A stretch of 64,000 bases of DNA from Owenia fusiformis (lineage: Eukaryota; Annelida; Polychaeta; Sabellida; Oweniidae): positions 26,851,375-26,915,374 of the forward strand of contig CAIIXF020000005.1 of the NCBI GenBank assembly GCA_903813345.2, written 5' to 3'. The position numbers and the translations under genes are program-made. Positions 29,301 through 39,258 of this stretch are shown here, piece by piece. The notes under the pieces were generated by a model. The model made no database searches, had not been told where the DNA came from, and was given only the letters and a program-made list of their open reading frames with translations. Each line of letters begins with the position of its first letter. The stretch's first letter is position 1.

Positions 29301-32300
29301 ATTGGCATAAGACAGTGTAATGTGTTTCCAACAGAATCGCTCAAATACTTTTTCTGGCAATCATATAAAATAACATGCATAAAAGTGGCCACCATTTTTA
29401 AAATGGTTGCACACGAGCCAAATTGTCATAAAAAAAAAGAAATATGCTTTTAGTAGTTAAATATTAATAACACAGATAAAAATATTCACATATCAAATAT
29501 GGAAAAATTCAAAACAGATTAATATTTCAATCTTTATGTTGTACCAAACATACAGTAAAATTGACATTAAAATGGTTAACACTTAGGAGCCAGTGGCCAT
29601 TTTGAAAATCAGCTCTCAACCAGAAGTTGTGCTCACTTTGGACATAAAAGTATAAATATAAACAATATTGAGCCAACAGTATTTGAGTTATCGCCTGGAC
29701 ATGTTGATGGACTTATGAATGATGTACGGATGGACAGAGGCTCTCTATAACACCCCAAACTTCTTTCAATGGGATAATAAGGTAAATGAAAAGCCGATTT
29801 ATTCTCACAACAACAGCAATGGAACAACCAAAGATGAACTGGATATACACTTGGATTTCTGTCATGCTTCTGGTGCATAGCCTAGCTGGATATCATTTAT
29901 CAGGTTTGATATTTCTTAAATTTTGAGTGTTTCAGGACCATCAAATGTCAAAACTTTGGCATCAATTAAATGGATTACTTCAATTTAGAACAAGCATTCA
30001 ATATAAAATGAGATTCACTAATATGATTCTAATTTTCTAAGTCTAACTCTATCTGTTATATAAAAAAAAATACTTCTGGCAAATTTCAGGATGTCAAAGA
30101 CTGGAGTGTGAAGGAGACAATGTAACAACAACTTTAGAATGTCCAGAGAATTCTGTTATTCGGATTTTTAGAGTAAAGAACATAGCTGAGAGAAGGTGCA
30201 ATGGTTTTAAATTATGTGAAAGTCGGATCCCACATCCAAATAACACAAAAAGATTATGCAATTATCGCACCAAGTGTACATTCCAAAATATGATTTATGA
30301 AGATGGCCAAGGTGAACGATGCAAGACACATGAAGATGGAAATGGCATTTCGCATAAGACAACATCACAAGAGATCTGCTATGTCTGTAGGAGTAATAAA
30401 CATTGTAAGATGAACTTATGTCCCTTTATCATGGTACATCATGTTAAGTCATATTATTTGTAATGCTCTCTTTGTCAGATAAATGAATAACATGAAATGA
30501 ATTGCTATTGAACACATGGGTTATTTTAAATGTCTATCTAGATATTCTATAATAGAAATAATATTTTCCTAAGTGTGAAATAACAATTAATAATTTCTAT
30601 TACAGTGGAAGCAAAGCCAACATTTGAAACCCCAACCAATACTTCCCAACAAACCAACAGAGTAAGAGTGGCACATACAATAAGTGCACTGCAACATATA
30701 GCAGAGATCGTGTGTGGTCCTCTTATCATAATAATTGTCGTAGTTGTATGTTTGCGCGGCAGTGTGCGCACCTATAAAGGATTATTTTCTTGACTGAAAC
30801 ATTTATGTTGCTCAAAGAACTACTCAAATAATGTAACATAATACAAATGGTTACAAGGCTGTTTTTCAAACAAAAAAGAATTTAATTGATGTAAATAGAA
30901 CATTTTAGGAGCTGAACAGAAATATTGTCATTATTTAGTCACCGACCCAGTTAAAATGAAACCGAAAATGCATAATGGAACTCTTATCTTAAATTACTTC
31001 ATGTTAAGATACTAAATAATGCATTAATGTCACATATAAGTGCACAAAATGGGCTGTTGATAATCAAGAAGTATGGAGGTGTGAATGATCTATTCAATTG
31101 TTTTTCTGAATTTCCTCAATGTACTTGAAACTAAAATAAAATTAAACTCAACCGAGTAGCAAATCCTACTAACAAAACATTTTTTGATAAATAGCAGGCA
31201 TCTAAAATCCTCTCTTGATTTCAATTGCATAGGACTATCTTTGGGTAATAGAAAAAGTTTGTTCAAAGACACAAGCTAGATGGTGCTTTATATTGGAAAG
31301 ATAAACATTTTTCAAAATGGCCACCAAAAATCACTGACAATATCTTTGCTTCTGTGCTTGCTTCAATAATAAGATCTGTGTCAATATTTACATTAATGGG
31401 GTTGAAAAATTCAATTAATTAGGTTTCAAGTTTTTATTTCATAAAAGAAGTATGCATTCCTTGAAATGGTCACCGGAAGTATAATAAAGATGGTATTTTT
31501 GCTTCTGTGCAGACTAAGATGATAAAATTGGTGTCAAAATCTACATTTAGAAGTTTTGTAAAATCCATTTAAATTGATTTCAAGGATGAAAATGACAATA
31601 AATTTAATATGACAATATTCAGTCTTGAATGTGTAAACATAGGCATTTTTCAAAATGGCCGCCAATTAACAACACACTTCATAGTTTTGCTTCTGATAAT
31701 TTAAGTGTAACATATATTTTCTTATGTTCTCACCATTTATCAACATTATCAATGCAGGTAGCATATAGAGATAAAATGCTATGGGTAGCGACAGAGTAAA
31801 ACAAGGCATTAACATGCAAAATGTTAACACATGCCATTTGTTACAGACCAAACTCCTGACTGTAGTACTTTAAATGTGCAAATATTCATTTGCTCCAATC
31901 GATGCTACTGAAGTATAGTGTTTTAAATGTAAAGAACATTTAACATTACATATAGATGGAGTATTGGTATAACTTCACCATTAATATTTTGAACCATGAA
32001 ACTATATACCATATAACTAAAAGAGGAATCAATTGGTTAAACAGTAACATCACTAAGTGAATTATATACAAGGGCAAAATAATACTGAAAGTGTACATTA
32101 TATTATTATCTTGAGGGGGGGGGGTGCATGTAGCGATCATAATCATAATATTGGAAATGAGTCAAATCACAATTCACGTTCCGCTTTTTCAACAATCAGT
32201 CTAACTTCATATTTTGGAGCAAGACACATCACTCACTTTTTATGACTTCAGTAATATTTTGTGAAGACTTAAGTTTTATATATCATATGATTTCAAGTTT

Positions 32301-35300
32301 AGGCAACATTAATACAAAGTACAATGAACATCATATCTATAAACACGTACTGAGAAGTATTGTTTCAGAAAATTATCAAAATTAGAGAGTTGCATTTTTG
32401 TATTAGCCTGTAAAAGTACCTCAGTGAGTTCTGTAATTGCAATAGGTTGCAGACTAGGGTTGAACCTAGCGTTAATGGCATCACTTGTGCAGCCTGGAGA
32501 TGTCATAATGAACAGTAGAACTGCCTCTATCATTATCTTGAATGTTGGTTTGTTTAGTGTTCCTTCTGGTTTAATCCAAGGCCGTGATACCAGCTGGATT
32601 GGGCGATACCTGTACAGAAATAAGACACAATTTAACTATGAATTTTATTTAAATTCATACTACAGTAAGACGTGTACATCCGAAAACCTGGCTAATCCAA
32701 ACAACTCCCAATCCCAATTTTGTCCTGTTTTTTCCTCCTACTGACTCCCAAGCACGCTCCCAACTTAAAAACCTTGAAATGGGAACACATTCCAATTTGA
32801 ACAGTGAATAGTCATACTTGAAAAATCAATCAAATGTTTCATACAAAATCGCTCAAATCTTTGAAAGTTAAAAACATTGACTTGTCATGCTATCAGAAAA
32901 AACGGGGTCAACCCAGTTGTCCGAAACCCAGTTGTCCGAAACCCAGTTGTCCGAAACCCAGTTGTCCGAAACCCAGTTGTCCGAAACCCAGTTGTCCGAA
33001 ACCCAGTTCTCCGAAACCTAGTTCTCCGAAACCCAGTTCTCCGAAAATTAAAAAATTAAATGTCTTAGTAACGAATCTTGTCGCAACTTCGCGAATCAGG
33101 ACAGCATTGGTATCACGTTGACATCGGTTAGCCCGGTCAATAATATGTCCGAAAGTTCACGATCATATTACTAGATTCTCGGCACATAGACTTATATGGA
33201 CATTCTACAAATTTTGAACCGCATTGTCCAGCACGAATCGCACTCCTTCTTGGTGAAAATTCAAGACTGCCGCCAACATTTTAGACAATTATCACAGTCG
33301 AAGAGAATATTCTGGCGAAAGGAATATCTATCATTAGAATAACGTATGGACGTCCGTGACAATTATATATATTCATTTGATAATTTTTTTCATTCCCTTT
33401 TCTCAATAAAATATGGTTAATTATGTTTTCCAATATCAATTGATAATATTTCTACCCTGAAAAATATCTAAAAAGAAGATTTTGGTTGTTCAGTACCACC
33501 CATTGATTTCGTCCAAATTTTCGATAAATCAATAAAATATGCTCATTTCGTATAACTTATATATGTGGCATATATACATATCAGATGTCTATCCTTTTTT
33601 CATCATAATATAAGAGGTTTGTATGTTTTAGTAGAAACGTATTCCTTTCCAAACATTTAGATTTAAGAATTTCTCCCATTGGTGATATTGTTCAAAATCA
33701 AAACTGTGTTTTGCGATATATTGAACTGTTGACGTCCTTGGTTGAAGTATTAGTGTGTAATAGTTTGTAGTAGAGCCAAGATTTGATCTGTATCATGTTG
33801 TCACTCGATATAATAGTATAGTTTCCATATAGTTTTTGAAATCTCGCTAAATCTCGTTTTTCGTGAGATTTTAAGAGACTTGCATATTAGACCTCTAATG
33901 ACTTACATTACCTTCTTTTAAATGGCATATTTGAATTCAGTGAAATGTTTTCTCCTTTAATAGCTTTGATTTACACAGTTATGTAATTTGAATAATTTTC
34001 TATGACAATTTAAAAAAACTTGGGCCAAATGTCCATAGATGCAATGCTAAAATTCTTTAAATCCGTGGATTATTTGTATGTCAATCAACATTTGCATGTT
34101 TAATCACATCATGTACATAAACAGGGTCATCATGTGGTATATCATTCAAGTTTTATACAGATTCAACAAACACATTTTGATAAATCATGAAATTAAGCCA
34201 TTTTCCAAGATTTTAACATGTAAATGAATGGAGCTCTAGCCCAAGTTAAAAGCTGAATAAAAGATGGCAGCACGAGATTTCATTGATTTTTCTGCTATTT
34301 AGAAACTATCCTATTGCCACGCGGTCCTAACTTCGACCGTTAATTTGAATTTTTGACCTACCGGATATTTGAAAATCAATTACGAGTCTCATACTGCACC
34401 GTTTTTCTTCAAACTTGTTCCATTCAAAGCATGACAAAAATCGCTTTCTGATGGTACGTTATTATCTTAAACAGAGTTCCTACTTCCAGCGTAATTTTGG
34501 TCCCCAGCTGTAAGAAGGCCTTCTAACAGCTGGGGAGTGGGGACCAAAACGCTGCTAGAACGAGGGACTCTTTACAATAAAGTAATGCACTGACAGAAGT
34601 GCAATTTTGTTTTGCTTTTAATGGTATAATGGAAGAAAAACGGTGCAGTATGAGACTCGCAATCCTTGATTTTCAAGCATCTGGTAGGTTAAAAATTCCA
34701 ATTAACAGCATTTGACTATTTTGAATTTCACAAAGATTAATTCAAAATGATTCCAAATATGTTTAGTTGCTATAAGTTCCAGCAAGATTGAATATATGTC
34801 TCTAGGACTTGCATGTTTATCCAAAAATCTATAATGCTTCAATTTACAGTCATAAAACCTTAAACTTACATTTGTATTAACATATACGTACATCTGCTTG
34901 CCTCACTAAATATTTTAACTATATATTGAAATGGCAAAGATTGCTTAACAGTTATATATTCTGCCATCCGTTTGACCCTAGATTTGAGCTTCAGACCCTA
35001 TATTTAAGGGGTCAGTACCCGGTGTTTGTAACAAATGGCAGGCTGTAACAATGTAAATGTTAATGCCTTAATCGTTAATGGATGAAGTGGGATGGGAGGT
35101 ATCCCACTTATAGAGGTCCATTTAACATTAATGAGTTGGTCTTGGCACTCTGAAATGTTCCACTTGACATATTTCACTCCAATCCATCTAGCTCTATGAA
35201 CGAGCACTCTTTCATTGGTAAAGGGTGTATTTGAGAGTAAATATCAACTGAACGATTCCTCCATGGGCTAGTATTTAGCCTAATAAAAACTGTCGAAAGA

Positions 35301-37736
35301 TGAAAATACAGGTGATACAGATCTTCAAATAAACAAAGTTAAATTATGCTATTCTCATTGCAAAGTGGCGTTTACATATTAACATACATAGGGGTCTACA
35401 ATTTTTAAACCAATTTTCTTTATGCCCCATGGGGCTTTTTGAGAGGGAACAACATTTTTCCAATGTGTGATGGGCGTTCATAAAAGGGAAATAGTTTTCC
35501 CAAGCCAGTGGGCATTTATTTAGTAAAGTTGACGTCGTGTACATCTTTTGAAACCAAAAATTATTCTTCATTTAGGTACTCTGTTCGAGAAATAGAGATT
35601 AAATTCAAAAAGATGAAGTGAGTACATGGCGAAAATGAAATTTCTTGCGAATGGGAGAACATCCATTCTGATACGAGGACAGCCTGCATTCGTTTCCAGT
35701 TAATCCCAAGTGATTACGTTTAGAATGTTTTGTTCTTTTACATTTTACGATTTGATAAGAGACAGAGACTAAGAAATTAAATGCGACGAAACATTTTGAC
35801 AACGTAATATGTGTACTGTTTATTCTTAAAGTTTTATGCGTTAACTTATTTTATCGGTTTCAAAATGTTTCATTTTATTTTGCCTATATAAAATGTATTG
35901 AATAAGATAAGATCAACTGTTCCGTAATATATATTGTGTTTTGATGACCTTTTTTAGAATCACAATGTAAAATAAATCCCCCGTTCCTGTCATTCTGGTA
36001 ACGCCGTGTAATGGATGCAATTCAAAGTGAGAGAGAGATCTATACATCAGAATGCGTCCATGCCATTAATTTTGCCAAATACATGACATGAAACTGGCTT
36101 GAGGTGCGTCCCCCTTTATCTGGTAAATTATGACTACATTTTTCGGACAACTGGGTTTCGGACAATTGGGTTTCGGACAACTGGGTTTCGGAAAAATGGG
36201 TTTCGGAGAACTGGGTTTCGGACAACTGGGTTTCGGAGAACTGGGTTTCGGACAACTGGGTTTCGGACAACTGGGGTGCACCCAGAAAAAACGTTGAATA
36301 GTCTCAATCATAATGTGGCTTTCTAGCATAACTAAATTCATTTGCATCAAATTTTCAAATTACTGGAATGCCATGAAGCTACGTGGTCAAAATACTAGAT
36401 ATAGGAATATTTATTGAGAATGTGCTCACAATTTAAATGCTTTTAGCTTGTCAAATGGTGTTCAGATTAGACTGGTTTCACTGTACTGTACAATACAAAG
36501 AAAAACTTGAGAAATAGCCATAGCTTGAAATGAAATGTTTTGGGTTTACATGAGATTTGAAATTCTGGGTCCATCTGTTTTGGAAAAACTATTCAGTTTG
36601 AAGGTCAAGGGGTCCCCACGGCCTACTCTTCTATTTTCATGTTACGTCACATTTATATTCTAAATACCAAAGTGGGGTCAAAGTGGATGTGAATATTTCC
36701 CAAAAGACATCTGGTGAAAGACCAATTTATTAAAACATCTCATAAATGACATTTTAATGGAACAATATGAGAATGATAGAGAAAATAATGGAGATAACTC
36801 AGGTTGGGATCAAAACATGCGAGGCTGAAGTGGTTGAAGTAAGGACCATCATACGCAAATAAGCATAAGCCTAAACCAGAATTGGTAAAGGGAACTAAGC
36901 TATCTTGCATCTATATCCATGGCTGTTTACTTTTGATTTATCCGGATGTCTCTCTAAATGTCACTTAGCCATGTTTTTTTTTTCATTGCTTAAATTAATG
37001 AATACCTCAGTAATGGCACTCAGAGCATATCATTGTTATCATACAATTATTAAGCAAATGAAAAATCCATCCTTCCCAATTACAATATGTGAGAGGTACA
37101 TCAATGTGGATATTTAGTTATATTCTACATACATACTTACCCTTGTAAAGAAGGATCATTATCAAACTCTGACTTTTCCATGAGATTGGGACTTTTGATG
37201 CCATCAGATACATTCAAAGAGGACCTAGTTCTTTTTCTTGATGGTCTACTTGGTGTCCCTTCATCAGTATTTGAGGCACTAGCTGATTCTGTGGCAGAAT
37301 TCTCTGTGCCAGCCTTTTCTATGGCAGCATTCTCTATGCCAGCCTTTTCTATGGCAGCATTCTCTATGCCAGCCTTTTCTATGGCAGCATTCTCTGTGCT
37401 ACTTCCAGAATTATCTTTTGATATATCAGGTTCACTAGATTGTACATTGTTTGATTCATTGTCATGTACCGCTGGCACATTGTTATCAGAGAATTTCTTT
37501 GGTGCATCTGTATCTTCTTTTTGATTTTTACATGTGGAGTCCTTGATACCAGCATCCACCATTGGAGCTTCAATGTCAATAGTTGGAACTGTATTACTGT
37601 CATCTGGTGTGGGAATAGTGGAGTCATCTTTACTTGTCTTTCCTCTGCCACGTCTGTCTTTGTAAGAGTGTATCAGCCAATCGCTAAGATGCTTGTAGCT
37701 TACATATCTGGCAACTGTCACTCCTACACGTGTTAT
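26187..37736 (-). CDS. GTF3C1: GTF3C1-like TFIIIC subunit 1, C-terminal part (4 exons)
   Basis: The C-terminal region of a protein resembling the largest subunit of transcription factor IIIC, which recognises the B-box of tRNA genes for RNA polymerase III. Exons 37141-37736, 32420-32609, 27918-27999 and 26187-26317 (minus) join in frame (phases 2, 0, 1) to 332 codons plus a stop. The first exon is a charged, Ser/Glu/Asp-rich linker. The next two give a compact segment with FIMTSPGCTSDAINARF, LQPIAITELTEILEEIGCIK and KPLKPSLFSKPGA. The last exon contains ASIDCIGRLGQF. This matches my memory of the vertebrate GTF3C1 C-terminus (LQPVxxxELLxxLExLGCIRK, then a PxSLFSxP block, then LDCxxRLG), but no alignment was run. 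The rest of the roughly 2,000-residue protein would lie upstream and was not found between 37.7 and 64 kb. It may be beyond the window, or this may be a partial copy. Confidence 0.72.
26398..26665. mobile_element. Foldback repeat next to the GTF3C1 last exon
   Basis: GCAACTTTTTGAAAAGGCTA occurs at about 26405 and inverted near 26645. Inside, AACTTGAGGAGAGGCATATT is followed after a few bases by its reverse complement, and a third inverted copy follows. The right tip ends ACACCCTGTATA. A strong nested hairpin, no ORF. Confidence 0.8.
26688..27246. mobile_element. Degenerate 560-bp foldback element
   Basis: The left AGGCCCAAAAG and AGCTGTCACATTAGCCGTGT segments are matched, inverted, by the right end (AGCTGTCACACTTAGGCAGT). 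The interior 26940-27125 is homologous, in inverted orientation, to 52615-52845. Confidence 0.7.
27580..27886. mobile_element. TA-flanked 307-bp MITE
   Basis: Tips CTGTACTTCCGGTTTTTTTC and, inverted, CTGTACTCCCGGTTTATTTC, both continuing GCG. TA is at each border. It sits beside GTF3C1 exon C. Unlike its surroundings the interior has CG-rich patches. Confidence 0.8.
27918..27999 (-). CDS. GTF3C1: GTF3C1-like exon C
   Basis: An 82-nt exon with a GTTGCAG acceptor and a GTATGA donor, coding ILEEIGCIKRIPISKPLKPS and then LFSKPGA(G). Joined to exon B it continues the helix ELTE-ILEEIGCIKR, the best single match to GTF3C1. A TA-flanked MITE (27580-27886) lies only 31 bp beyond the donor. Confidence 0.75.
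28131..28280 (+). repeat. CAAGGCAT...GTGACATAA short interspersed family, copy 1
   Basis: Starts ACAAGGCATTAACATGCAAA, contains TGCCATTTGTTACAGATGCC, and ends ACAATATGTCGCCAATTGTG then GTGGTGACATAA. Related copies: 49612-49782, 59253-59411, and fragments at about 4705-4770, 5785-5825, 31800-31850 and 35026-35075 (inverted). Origin unknown; no tRNA promoter seen. Confidence 0.75.
28283..28980 (+). repeat. GGAC/GGCCATTTT-related repeat, degraded copy
   Basis: It begins CAGCAACTCCACAGAGTAGC, like the left end of the 43.6 kb copy. Three or four diverged units each carry an AACTGATATTTGAGTTATC-like motif and GCCATTTTGAAATTCAG. The (GGAC)n end is missing. It lies directly after a CAAGGCAT-family repeat. 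Confidence 0.6.
29221..29781 (+). repeat. GGAC/GGCCATTTT family, copy 3
   Basis: Left end ATAACAGGAACGCCAAGGCA, then GCAAATCCCATC. Internal GCCATTTTGAAAATCAGC and GTATTTGAGTTATCGCC motifs. Right end CCCAAACTTCTTTCAATGGG then ATAAT. The (GGAC)n tract is decayed. It ends about 50 bp before the ATG of the lectin-like gene and may supply its 5' region. Confidence 0.7.
29834..29903 (+). CDS. Lectin-like gene exon 1 (signal peptide)
   Basis: 70 nt, ATG start, coding 23 residues with a hydrophobic core SVMLLVHSLAG, then the phase-1 donor GTTTGA. No earlier in-frame ATG makes a better signal peptide. Confidence 0.7.
29834..30793 (+). CDS. Small SUEL-lectin-like type I membrane protein (3 exons)
   Basis: A complete small gene on the plus strand: exons 29834-29903, 30090-30404 and 30606-30793, all GT-AG and phase-matched, giving 573 nt and 190 residues. 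Exon 1 codes a signal peptide (MNWIYTWISVMLLVHSLAG). Exon 2 codes an extracellular cysteine-rich domain with the spacing C-x3-LEC...TLECPENSVIRIFRVKN...CNYRTKCTF...ERCKTH...EICYVC. This resembles the galactose-binding SUEL/rhamnose-binding lectin fold, where TLxCP, a CxxxxxC pair and a final YxC are typical. It lacks a clear YGR motif, so sugar binding is uncertain. Exon 3 codes a Thr/Asn-rich stalk, one membrane helix (IVCGPLIIIIVVVVCL, about residues 163-178) and a tail of about 12 residues. The gene lies inside a GTF3C1 intron on the opposite strand. Its ATG is about 55 bp after the end of a GGAC-family repeat. Confidence 0.75.
30090..30404 (+). CDS. Lectin-like gene exon 2 (Cys-rich domain)
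   Basis: 315 nt after a TTTCAG acceptor, phase 1 in and out, donor GTAAGA. It codes one 105-residue domain with twelve cysteines. A phase 1-1 exon holding one extracellular domain is typical of shuffled domain exons. Confidence 0.75.
30606..30793 (+). CDS. Lectin-like gene exon 3 (stalk, TM, stop)
   Basis: 188 nt after a TTACAG acceptor, starting (L)EAKPTFETPTNTSQQTN. It contains an NTS glycosylation sequon and one hydrophobic helix and ends SVRTYKGLFS-stop. Confidence 0.7.
32420..32609 (-). CDS. GTF3C1: GTF3C1-like exon B: winged-helix-like segment
   Basis: A 190-nt exon between a CTGTACAG acceptor and a GTACTT donor. It codes YRPIQLVSRPWIKPEGTLN, then a helix-rich stretch with AVLLFIMTSPGCTSDAINAR and LQPIAITELTE. 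The first base completes a Gly codon with exon A. It lies just downstream, in the transcript direction, of the 3.38 kb foldback-like insertion. Confidence 0.75.
32905..36283. mobile_element. Foldback-type element with tandem-array inverted ends and 10-bp TSD
   Basis: Both ends are arrays of a 15-bp unit: CCCAGTTGTCCGAAA, about nine copies at 32911-33050, and its reverse complement at 36138-36275. Outside the arrays the tips are GGGTCAACCC and GGGTGCACCC (reverse complement of the right side). AGAAAAAACG is present immediately before the left tip (32895-32904) and after the right tip (36284-36293), a perfect 10-bp target duplication. Inverted ends made of short direct repeats and a 9-10 bp target duplication are the hallmarks of Foldback elements. 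The 3.1 kb interior has no long ORF and carries a nested palindromic MITE. It lies in a GTF3C1 intron. Confidence 0.85.
34339..34706. mobile_element. Palindromic MITE, copy B (nested in foldback element)
   Basis: A 368-bp near-complete inverted repeat. The outer ends are GTTAATTTGAATTTTTGACC and the matching right end; inner arms share GAGTCTCATACTGCACCGTT. The centre is a near-perfect palindrome at CAGCTGTAAGAAGGCCTTCT. The RNA or single strand would fold into one long hairpin. No ORF. Confidence 0.85.
37141..37736 (-). CDS. GTF3C1: GTF3C1-like exon A: acidic linker with decapeptide repeats
   Basis: A 596-nt open exon beginning at an acceptor in ..TTTTTAG (reads ITRVGVTVARYVSYKHLSDW) and ending at donor GTAAGT after FDNDPSLQ(G). 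It codes a short ordered start (YKHLSDWLIHSYKDRRGRGK), then a disordered stretch rich in Ser, Asp, Glu and Asn. That stretch includes about three copies of a ten-residue unit AAIEKAGIEN (30-bp repeat, about 37308-37390) and a basic PSRKRTRSS patch that could be a nuclear localisation signal. There is no start methionine at the exon edge, so it is an internal exon. Confidence 0.75.
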
Positions 37737-37793
37737 CTAAAAATAGTAACACATGTACATTAGATTTTCAATACATATACACTCTTAGATAAT

Positions 37794-37915
37794 TGTGTCA
37801 TCTTTACTAGTCTTTCCCCTGCCACAACTGTCTTTGTAAGAATGGATCAGCCACTTGCTAAGATGCTTGTAGAGTAATCTAAAAAAGTAACAAATCATGT
37901 CTATACGATTTGTAA
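37794..37915 (-). pseudogene. Degenerate tandem copy of the 5' part of GTF3C1 exon A
   Basis: The sequence repeats the first part of exon A and its acceptor, just upstream on the same strand. It can be read as YKHLSKWLIHSYKDSCGRGK and then hits a stop at TII. About 32 bp near the exon start are missing relative to exon A, so the original phase is lost. The flanking intron sequence (ACATGTACATTAGATTTTCA-like) is also duplicated in diverged form. This is a partial exon duplication, probably not used. Confidence 0.75.
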
Positions 37916-38119
37916 TACATATTTACAATAAGATGCATAAAAGAAGTTACTGCAAGAAATATTTATCAATTCTAAAAATTGTGTTATCATAGCAATAAAA
38001 CGAATTGAAAAAGCATGCAGCCCATCCATTTTCCTGGATCCTATTAAAATCAAAATTTTAATTTAGTAAAATCCTACTGTACAGTAAAGTCTGTTGTGAA
38101 CCCTGTTGAGATCTAACTA

Positions 38120-38762
38120 CAGGGTGTCCCGAAAGTATGGGCCCCCCCCCCTAGGCAGACATATACCAGTGTTGTTATAGTAAGTGTCATATATCATTTT
38201 AAAGCTTATCCAAAGTTACATTGATTCACCAAGTATCATGGTTCAACTCTCAAATGTGAAAAAATTACAGGCATTTCAAAATTAAGTGTTTGGTCAAAAT
38301 TAAGTTCAATTTTACGCCAAATCACTAGTCAATGTGTCCTCCCGGGCCATATTAACAGCAGCAATTCTTTTCGTGTCAGATGGATATTGAGTTGGAAAAA
38401 GAGAACGGTGTGGGTAGAAACTCTAAGGAAACTCTTCTAAAGTCCTTTAACAGGTTTTAAGAGGGTTATAAAATTCCACACTCCTATCTGAAGGGCTTTT
38501 AAGGTCATATCGGAAAATAATTGCCGATGTTAACATGGCCAAGGGGGGACACATTGACTAGTAATGTGGTGTAAAATTGAACTTTATTTTGACAAAACAC
38601 TAACTTTTAAAATGACTGTAACTTTTTCCCATTTGGGAGTTAAACCATGATACTTGGCAAATCAATGTAACTTTGGACAGGCTTTAAAATGATATATGAC
38701 ACATACTATGAGGACACTGGAATATGTCTGCCTAGGGGGCCCCATACTTTCGGGACACCCTG
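38120..38762. mobile_element. 643-bp foldback element, TA-flanked
   Basis: The left end CAGGGTGTCCCGAAAGTATG is repeated inverted at the right end. The arms stay similar for about 230 bp, including ACTTTGGATAAGCTTTAAAA-like and TTTTGACCAAACAC-like segments on both sides. TA borders both tips. No ORF. CAGGGTGTC tips with TA duplication suggest a Tc/mariner-related MITE. Confidence 0.85.
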
Positions 38763-39258
38763 TACATGGGTCTCAATGGAATATCTAGAAATGGAATTTG
38801 GGAGAGAAAACTTGCTGTATTGTATATCATCTGATTTAGATATATGATAATGAAAAATTGTAGACTGAAAATAGATGATTTTCCAAAGCAAGGCATAAGT
38901 AGGGGTGGAACCAATGGTGTAAATTACAAGTATGGATCCCAATAAAATGGTGTAAATTACAAGTATCATATCCCAATAAAATGGCCTTTGGGAGAGAAAC
39001 CTTCACAAACATAGGTTCACATCCATAGGTTTTTACTGTACATAAAATTATACTTTACATTAAATTAAACATTGAGATTACAGAGAGACCATGCAGGTAC
39101 ATTCCTTTTTAAAATGCATGAAGGTATACTTTTTAAAATCATCTCTTGACTTTCATCATTTTTCATCTGCAAAAGTATATGTGAGTCAAACTACAAAAGT
39201 AGGTCAAATTACAAATATATTAATGATAAGTTTAAACCATATAAAGCAACAGGATAAC

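Noticed and set aside
32905-33050. CRISPR-like array
   Set aside because: The repeats are directly abutting 15-bp units with no unique spacers, and the genome is animal.
32834-33121. Open frames with repeated CPKPS or VVRNP peptides
   Set aside because: They are translations of the 15-bp terminal arrays of the foldback element; the same occurs at 36040-36350 on the other end.
37180-37524. 114-codon plus-strand frame with repeated FSMPAFSMAA
   Set aside because: Shadow of the in-frame 30-bp repeat of GTF3C1 exon A on the other strand.
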